A stretch of 64,000 nt of DNA from Norana najaformis (taxonomy: Eukaryota > Annelida > Clitellata > Crassiclitellata > Hormogastridae), in contig OZ029918.1 in assembly GCA_964023275.1 (NCBI GenBank), positions 33,749,971-33,813,970 of the forward strand, given 5' to 3'. The position numbers and the translations under genes are program-made. How positions within the stretch are numbered: the first letter of the stretch is position 1; each line of letters opens with the position of its first letter. The notes beneath the pieces were generated by a model, which was not told the DNA's origin, did not search any database, and was given only the letters and a program-made list of their open reading frames with translations. Shown piece by piece: positions 56,600 through 64,000 of the stretch.

Positions 56600-58360
56600 G
56601 TTGTTCATATCTGGGTCATTTTCAGGTTTTGCTTCAGATTCTGATAAGACGTTGAAACATGGCTACAGCTGTGCTGTAACACAGTGCTAAAATAGTTCGA
56701 TTTTGCCCACCCACTCATCTATGTAAATTTGTTTTCAGAGTTAAAACACGGCTCCTCTGTACATACTTCTCTGAGGCATACATCATCTGGTTCATTCGGA
56801 ATCAGGTGATACGGCAGAAGGTCGGAAAAAGCACATGCCAGTGAAGACATGCAGACACGCCGTGTCCAAGTAGCAAAAGCCTTCTTTTACTGGCAGTTAA
56901 CTGAGAATCACCAACCTATAGGTGGGCTGAAGATTTTCAGATGTTTATGACTGCAGGTTGCATTCACTTGATCTCTTGCTGCGTAGCTCAGTGTTGGATT
57001 CAGTTTTTCTTTTATTTCAAAGTCATCCTGGTTTAGTTCTTCAGCTATTTTTAGGCATAAGATCTTACTTTTGGTTTACAGTACAGCACTTCAAACAGTT
57101 GCTTTACTTCCATTGCCCTGCTAAACGCTGGAACCTTGTAATCAAGCTAATTTTGAAAGCCACATCAGTTTGCATTATGACAAGATTGTATTATGAAGTT
57201 ATTTTCTAAGCTGATTTTTAAATATCTGCTCTTAAATCATCTACTACCATGTTATACCAGAAATCACAGTAAAAACAGGCATGTTATCATGAGGTTCCAG
57301 TGTAGCTTAATGGGACTGACCCCAGATTTAGCTTTTCTTTTAACTTGGCAACGACAGTCAAGTGGTTTATGTTGACTGTGACACTATAGAAGTTTTTCAG
57401 TTTGATTTGATTAGATGTGTCAGAAAACTGTAGAAATTTTAAATTATGCTTTGTCTACCAAGATTCTGAGTCAAATCTGAATTTTGTGAGGAAACTTAAG
57501 ATTTTGTTTTGAGTGCTTAAACTGAATGTGATAACTTTGAACACTTGATTTTGAAGCGGTGTGATGACGAGGCAGTGAAAAGCAAATTTATACATCTTTT
57601 TTGTAAATCATATGGACAAGTTTTTAAAAGTTTTGTTTTCTGTATAACAGCATAGACGTGTGATTCTGCTCAAGTTGTTACATCAAAAGTTCCATATAAT
57701 GCGCTTCATTTTAACACGAGTTCTGATGCAAAGTGATTGGATTTACAAGTCATAAATTTGGAAACTGACCTGGTTATAATGCACGTTGACAACACGTATC
57801 ATCTCACATTAAATCACATCTTTTCAGATCCATTAGCCATGTTTTATCACTTTCTGAGGTTTCCTAAAAAACACTGTATAAATGACCGTATACATACATA
57901 CATACATACCCACCCATATTTACATACATACAACACCTTGCTGTTATGACTGTCAAAGGACAGCATTAGTAAGAGGTTCCAGTGTATTGAAGAAGGTTTT
58001 CTGTGTCTCATGCCACATTTTCCCCATAATTTTCTGACAATCATTTTTTTGTCTGCCAAGGCTCTGTCTGCTTCTGAAAAGTGCTTTATGAGTGTATTTC
58101 AGTGTAATGTAATTGGGCATTTTACTTAGCACCAGTTGAAAGAAGCCCAGATGGCAGTCATGTTTACAGATGTAATTTATGCAATGTGAGGGGAGAGGGT
58201 TAAATGTTCTTTTCAAAGGTTTAGTCATTGTTGAAATGGTGGTAAATTATGTAATTTAAAATTTTAAACAGCATTAATAATTTTTATGACAAAGTACAGT
58301 CATATGTTCTGCGGGGAAATGTTTGTTGAAACTGTGTCGTCATGAAGTATGTGGGTATCC
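56600..58360. other. No gene supported
   Basis: AT-rich. I searched it for the missing PUFD exon of the BCOR-like gene. Acceptor-led open stretches at about 56,627 and 56,742 exist, but neither resembles PUFD. A short ACAT run lies near 57,890. Confidence 0.4.
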
Positions 58361-58364
58361 ATGA

Positions 58365-58490
58365 CCTATTGGATTTTGACGAGGCTTCTCTAACAGATTA
58401 CGATTTTTATTGTGGTTTCTTTTAAGGTGACCATTAACTAATGCATTTTGCATTGTGTTAACGGCACTATAAAAATCATTAGCTTAGAGT
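58365..58490 (+). mobile_element. Repeat family 2 copy
   Basis: The text gacctattggattttgacga, attacgatttttattgtgg, gcattgtgttaacggcact, diverged but collinear with the other copies. Confidence 0.55.
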
Positions 58491-58837
58491 GGTATATTAT
58501 AAACCAAATATTATGGATTAATGTATCACAAATGCATTTTTGGAATTGAGTGATGGGTAATGCATAAGTCTTTCTGCACTGGATGGGGTTTTGAGTCTCA
58601 GTGTGATATTGACAGTTGGCTGTCAAAATTTATAATAAATAATGAGCGACTGCTCTCTTCCTGGGTCTGTTTTTGTCCTCTTGGGCTTTGGGCCGAAGGA
58701 TACGTGAACACAGAGCCGAGACCTTTTGAGCACCATTGTTAACAGAGGCATGTAATAAACAAGCGATTACATTACATTGCTTTGTCTAAAGTTGTGTAAA
58801 AATGTTCGTAGTTAAAAGATCTATTTGTACAATTTTT

Positions 58838-59025
58838 TGGGGCACAGTAGCCAATTGGTTAGAGTGCTCAGCTTGTAACATGGAGGGTACAGGCTCGACC
58901 CTTCTCTGAGACGGTTACTATGTAGGGATCTTGAGCAAGTCCTTTGCTCACAGTTGCTTGTTGCCATTGATTGATGCTTTGTCATTAGGTAGTGGTGCTT
59001 AATAAATGCAAAAATAAAAATAAAA
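58838..59025 (+). mobile_element. tRNA-derived SINE, copy 3
   Basis: Best-preserved copy: ggggcacagtagccaattgg with an intact A-box word TAGCCAATTGG. The B-box region is GGCTCGACC. The body has gggatcttgagcaagtcctt, and the end is gtgcttaataaatgcaaaaa with an A-rich tail. Confidence 0.8.
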
Positions 59026-59364
59026 CATACTATAGGCAGGCCAAGCAGCTCCTTGGCCTTCCTTTGTTTCTTTTCCACAAGCACGCATGAGCCATTCTGT
59101 TCAGTCGTGGCTTTGTATTGTTGGGTTGGGAGCGCCTCTGAAGAGGTTCTCTGGAAAAGGCTCTATATAATTTGCATTCCCAATTACTGTAACCTGTCTC
59201 AGTTTTTCAGAAGTATTAGCCTGTTGAGTTTCTACTTGCGTTTTTGTGGTTTTCTGTTGAATGCCATCCATTTGTGTCTAGTACTAGTTTTCTTTGGATA
59301 TCCCTGGCGCCGTAGAAGTCACTAGGAAAGCTAAGCCAGTTGAGAACTTGTTAAGAGTTAGTGC

Positions 59365-59760
59365 TTAATTATTTAATACAAATGCTTTATTATGTTGAAA
59401 AGGTTAATTATTTAATGCAAATACTTTTTTATGTTGAAAAACTTAATTATTTAATGGAAATGTTTTATTATGTTGAAAAAGTTAATTATTTAATGGAAAT
59501 GTTTTATTATGTTGAAAAACTTAATTATTTAATGGAAATGTTTTATTATGTTGAAAAGCTTAATTATTTAATGGAAATGCTTGATTATGTTGAAAAAGTT
59601 AATTATTTAATGGAGATGTTTTATTATGTTGAAAAACTTAATTATTTAATGGAAATGTTTTATTATGTTGAAAAGCTTAATTATTTAATGCAATTGCTTT
59701 ATTATGTTTAAAAACTTAATTATTTAATGTAAATGCTTTATTATGTTGAATTTATGTAAG
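59365..59760. repeat. 39-bp satellite, about ten copies
   Basis: The unit contains taattatttaatggaaatg and ttttattatgttgaaaaac. Because 39 is divisible by three, it produces a 116-codon frame of 13-residue repeats, which I regard as spurious. Confidence 0.93.
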
Positions 59761-59802
59761 ATAAGTAGAACAGTAATATCAGCTCTGTACAAAAGACTCA
59801 CT

Positions 59803-59946
59803 GGGCATAGTAGCCAATAGGTTAGAGTGCTAGGCTTGTAATGTGGGTTCAAGTCTTCCCTGGGACGGTTACTATGTAGGGACCTTGAGCAATACCACTC
59901 ATAACTGATCAGCACCATTGATTGATGCTTAGTCATCAGATAGAGC
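59803..59946 (+). mobile_element. tRNA-derived SINE, copy 4
   Basis: Head gggcatagtagccaatagg, a good B box (GGTTCAAGTCT), body gggaccttgagcaatacc, truncated after gattgatgcttagtcatca. Confidence 0.75.
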
Positions 59947-59949
59947 AGA

Positions 59950-61330
59950 AATAATAAAATTGCTTCAATCTTGATGTATCTATTTGTGTCTTTGGAGTTA
60001 ACAGTAAATCCATCAGAATATGATAAAATATATTTAGAATGTAAATAAGAGTATATTTATAAATTAGGATGTAAATCTCTGTGAAACTGAAAAAGTGCAT
60101 ACGCCCACAAAAATTCCCCTGCACGTCTTTCTCAGTACAAATCACTGTGCCAGGAACACGCTTCTGGTTTTGTCCTCTCCCATATGAGTTTAGGGGAGCA
60201 TGGCCAAAGTGGCACTAACTAGACAGCAACGTTCACTGGGTCCACATATGGGCCCAATATTAGCCCAATCTGGGCACAAGGTCTGCCCTTACATACCCTC
60301 TATGCACTAACCTTCTAAACTTTGAGGGGCCATGGCCAGCGTGGGCTTCTGGGTCCACCCTTACTACAGGTAAAAAGACCTCTTCTTTTTGGAGGGTGGG
60401 CTTTTTTCAGATTTTTAATTTAGCTGGTGTGGGCCAAGCAACGGTTTAAAGGTTTTGAGCAGAGGTTGCGCAGTTATTCTCATTTCACAAATTAGAAGCA
60501 TTTGATTCCGTTGTGTTCTGTTTATACTCTGTACATCGTTGCTGCATAAATTATATTTGGTTTCATCAAAAGACATTCATGCAGTATCAAATCTTGGATG
60601 AAGACTTTCCACGGTGGTGGATCAGAAAAGGGGTTTAAAAGGATGCACAGCCTTTATCCTTGGTGGACTGATTTTTTTCTGATTGTTTTTCTTGCTATGC
60701 CCCACACTCCATTATTACTTTGCCCCTAACTTCCAAACCTGGATCCGCCCCTGAAATAAACATTGTAAAGAAAAACGTTACTGTTGCTACATGCACGTGA
60801 ATTGTAATTTGTGGACGTCGGACTGTAACCAGTGACAATGAAGCGACGTTTTGAAACGGTTCTTGTAGAAATTTAGTTCAAATCCTGCAGATAGATATGT
60901 ATTTCAGTATCTTTTGTTGCAGTAATTGCAAAAATATGACGAATTGTGATTTCAGAGCAGATGTTTTGCTAATTTTCACTGTAATTTTGGTGCCATTTTC
61001 GATTGGTTTTCTTGTGTTCTTATTAAAACTGGTTTCATGACCTAAGATCATGCAAATTTAGTGGAATATCACTTGAATTTAACGTGTCTTTTGGATAAAA
61101 GGTTGCTTGTGTTTGACGCATTGCCTTCACAGTTTAGCAGGTTCATATAAGAATAGAAATTTCTTACTGTAAATATTGGCAAACTATTAAACTGCTAAGT
61201 TTTGTTACCAGTTGGAAAACTTCAGCTTTTGTTGTCTTTGGTCCTAAAAGACACCCAGTTTAATGGATGCTACCTGAATTCATGCATAAAACTACTTTGC
61301 TGACTCATTTTCCAAGTTCTCTAGACATAC
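59950..61330. other. No gene seen
   Basis: Unique or old repeat DNA, with no exon, array or motif that I can support. Confidence 0.4.
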
Positions 61331-61339
61331 ATTGATACG

Positions 61340-62085
61340 AGTTCCCATTTCTCTCGGCTTAAACACAACCCACACTAGCCTCCTATCTCCCTGGTCTTCG
61401 TTCTTGACATGGCATCTTTGGGAAACCTCACGGACTTGACGCAGTGCTCGTGAATAAGCTGTCACCAAAACCCCTAAGCACCATCACATAACTCCTGTTC
61501 TTAAATCACTACACTTGCTTAAAATACCTGAACGAATTGAGTACGAAGTCCTATCACTTACCTACAACACACTTCAGTCTTCCCAACCCTCCTGTCTTCG
61601 TCAGTTATTTACAATACAACCGCTTCGCTCAACCCGCTCCTCTTCTGCCCTAACACTTCTCCGCCCTCCTGTCACCTCATCCTTAAAATTTGGTAATCGC
61701 TCCATAGCCATAGCTGCCCCACCACTCTGGAATAAACTCCCCCCAGAACTGCGACAGTTTTCTGACCCATCATACAAACTCATTGATGCTCCACCGCTTG
61801 CAATTTCTGCTTCGGCCTTTAACTCGGGGTTGAAGACGTTCCTCTTTCACAGATCCTCTCCTGACACCCCTTCTTCCTCTTATCTCTCTCAGCTCTCCAA
61901 CCCCAAACACCTCCCGTAGCTGCGACGCTGTCTCTCCGTCTGACTTTTGGATCTTGACCTGGAACCGAACCCTTTTGCCTATCGATTTTGTTTTGACTGA
62001 ACGCCTGTGAATAAGCTGGTCTCCGCGGCGCAGCTTTCCTTGGGCGCTGTAGAAATCTCGGAATTACGAGATTACTATGGATCGA
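61340..62085 (+). mobile_element. CR1/L2-like LINE 3' end
   Basis: An open frame of 134 codons reads LKIPERIEYEVLSLTYNTL, then SLKFGNRSIAIAAPPLWNKL and SAFNSGLKTFLFHRSS, the C-terminus of a CR1/L2-like reverse transcriptase. The 3' UTR carries ggatcttgacctggaaccga and ttgggcgctgtagaaatctc. Pieces of the same family lie at 42,650-42,795, 42,990-43,220 and 63,585-64,000. Confidence 0.8.
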
Positions 62086-62089
62086 CGCC

Positions 62090-63580
62090 CCTCCTGCTGT
62101 GAAAGCTTAATGAGGTCTAATTAAATTGCAGTCTTCTAAATCCGGTAGACTAATTGTAATTAGGGCCCAATAGCCTTAATCGCAAAACTAGACTCAGTAA
62201 TTACAACTATGGGAATACTTAGTGATTCACCCAGCAGAGTATTCAAGTGAACAAGGTAACCTCCAGAAAGCTCAGGTTAATGAACTTAACGTGTAAGCAC
62301 GTGGAAAGGCTTGGCGGCTGGGGCTTTGCCCAAGACTCCACCTGGGGCTCAACACACCCCGAAACGCCTCCACGTTGAATTTGAATCACGTTGATGAGTC
62401 GCTTCGCGGAGGGGAAGGAGGGAGGCCCAAATTACTTTGTAATTAGGGCCCCATTAGCCTTAATCCAGGCCTGCTTTAGGCCTACTACTCGAATTAATGA
62501 ACGACGTAGGCCTCCCTTATTGTTTTCGACTGAAAAAACCAGGAGTTTAGGTCGCTACAATAGAGAAGAATTATAATTATCAAAGTTAAGACAGTGTAGG
62601 CCAATACTGGTTGCAGTTGCCAAAATGGCAGACTTTAAGCATCTGTTAGGCCTGATCAGATGTTATAATTATATGAAGTGAAATTCGCACATCAGTGTGA
62701 AAGTAGGCCTATTACAAAATAAGGCGACAAGGAACCGAATTTGATTTTGTAAGATTCTTCTAATAAAACGCATCAGGCAGCAATCTTGGTGTACAGCCTG
62801 CTAGTACTGTATTGTCTGTCTTTGCAATTAAAAATTTATGTCCACGTGCAATCAAAACTCCAGTCTAATGTGCCTATATTAGGCCTAATTAGCTCGTCGA
62901 TTTTTTTAGTAAGTATACATTTTTAATTTATTCAAGAGTCTATATATTGAAAAGTTTCTTTAAAATGTTAATATTAATCAGTTCAGTTGTATTAGAATTA
63001 ATACAGTGTAACATGTTGTCCGATTTAATTGGTTGTTGCTGTTCGGTGGCAGTCTTCCATCTCTTGCCTCCGTTTCCTGAGACTATTCGCCTTCACTCCC
63101 TCCGTTCTCCTTCATCGAGTCTCCCCCAGGCACAAGACGACAAAAACACAACACAAAATGTTTGAATTGGGTTTATGGGATTTTACTCCGCGACAGGGAC
63201 CCAACTGAACAAACCCACGAGCTTACGGGCTTTACGCCACGCCAGAGGTTTCATGAGTTCGTACGATTTATACTAACGCTGTGTTGGTTATATAGTGTAA
63301 AGCTAAATAATATTTAAATAAAGGTGTCTAAATGCGACTGATTATGCGTTGAAACAAACAATTAAGGACCTATACAATTAAGTAATTTTGTTCATTATAT
63401 TACTAAAATTAAACTAAGAAGTTTGTGCTGCTTAATTACTAAACTACTATCAGATTAAACTTAAATTTAATAAAAATTAATTTCTAAAATCCAAAACAGG
63501 TAAAGCGGCCGAACATAAGCGCGGAACTTAATGGTTATCTAAAGAGAGTCATAACTACTCCCGCCCTCTACCCATCAGGA
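62090..63580. other. No gene seen; short dispersed duplications
   Basis: The phrase taattagggccc plus attagccttaatc occurs twice (about 62,158 and 62,441). TAGGCCTA words are frequent. No exon supported. Confidence 0.4.
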
Positions 63581-63584
63581 CTCG

Positions 63585-64000
63585 TAATCGTAATCGTAAT
63601 CGTAATCTCGAAATTTCTACAGCGCTCAACGAAAGCTAAGTCGCGGGAACCAGCTTATTCACAGGCGCTCAGTCAAAACAAAATCAATAGGCAAAAGGGT
63701 CAAGATCCAGGAGTCAGGCACTCAGACAGTCGGACGGCTACGGTGGATGCTGTTTGAAACTGAAGCGAGAAGAGAGACAAGAGGAAGAGGAAGAATCAGG
63801 ATAAGATTTTTGGAAAAGAAGTGTTTTCAGTCTTGAGTGAAAGACCTGCGCAGAAACTGAAAGAGGTGAAGTGTTGGTGAGTTCGTATGATTGACCAGAC
63901 AACTGTCGCAATTCTGGCGGGAGTTTATTCCAAAGGGGTGGGGCAGCTATGGCTATGGAGCGATTTCCAAATTTTAAGGATGAGGTGACGGGAGGGCGAA
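63585..64000 (-). mobile_element. CR1/L2-like LINE 3' end, inverted, cut by the window edge
   Basis: Begins with (CGTAAT)n, then ctcgaaatttctacagcgct and gaaagctaagtcgcgggaac, the reverse complement of the 61,920-62,080 3' end. The coding part (KFGN…AIAAPPLWNK region) reaches the last base. Confidence 0.8.

Noticed and set aside
56627-56850. Acceptor-led open stretches as the missing PUFD exon
   Set aside because: The translations (FASDSDKTLKHGYS; VKTRLLCTYFSEAYIIW) do not resemble PUFD and end at stops without good donors.
58838-58910. A functional tRNA gene
   Set aside because: A- and B-box words are present, but the body, the copies elsewhere and the A-rich tail show it is a SINE.
59361-59711. 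116-codon protein of 13-residue repeats
   Set aside because: The 39-bp satellite period keeps the frame open by arithmetic; no other evidence for coding.

Overview
This is animal (metazoan) nuclear DNA. Genes have many short exons with GT-AG introns. It also holds fossil LINEs, hAT-type DNA transposons and a tRNA-derived SINE, and a very heavy load of microsatellites (ATGT/ACAT, TTA, GACA, TATC). The two recognisable genes, ZC3H13 and BCOR, are animal regulators. Frequent TAGGCCTA-like words and the repeat style suggest a marine invertebrate, possibly an echinoderm- or hemichordate-type deuterostome, but that placement is a weak inference.

Left third (1-24,000): mostly simple repeats and transposon debris. 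Seven minus-strand exons (10,746 to 3,138) splice in perfect phase into about 453 residues of a protein I do not recognise. It has four diverged copies of a roughly 95-110 residue unit, a Gly/Ala-rich linker and a C-terminal membrane anchor. Its stop codon lies inside a 31-bp minisatellite. A GC-rich coding exon at 20,800-21,164 may be its N-terminus.

Middle (24,026-40,748, minus): a complete 22-coding-exon ZC3H13 gene, modelled at 1,772 residues. It has the N-terminal motif, one CCCH finger (C-X8-C-X5-C-X3-H), a long Ser/Arg/Asp/Lys-rich body and the conserved C-terminal region. In other animals ZC3H13 is a subunit of the m6A mRNA methylation writer complex. One intron is GC-AG and one exon is built from 45-bp (15-residue) tandem repeats. 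The introns carry SINE and LINE pieces.

Right (45,169-55,524, plus): a BCOR/BCORL1-type corepressor with a 2.7-kb exon, conserved motifs before the ankyrin repeats, three ankyrin repeats and the start of the C-terminal PUFD-like region. BCOR is the ankyrin subunit of the non-canonical PRC1.1 Polycomb complex. The reading frame stops just before a good splice donor, and I cannot find the rest of the PUFD domain. The gene lies head-to-head with ZC3H13, with about 4 kb between them. A decayed hAT transposon sits in one of its introns.

Far right (55,530-64,000): no gene recognised. It holds LINE 3' ends, two SINE copies, a 39-bp satellite and AT-rich sequence.
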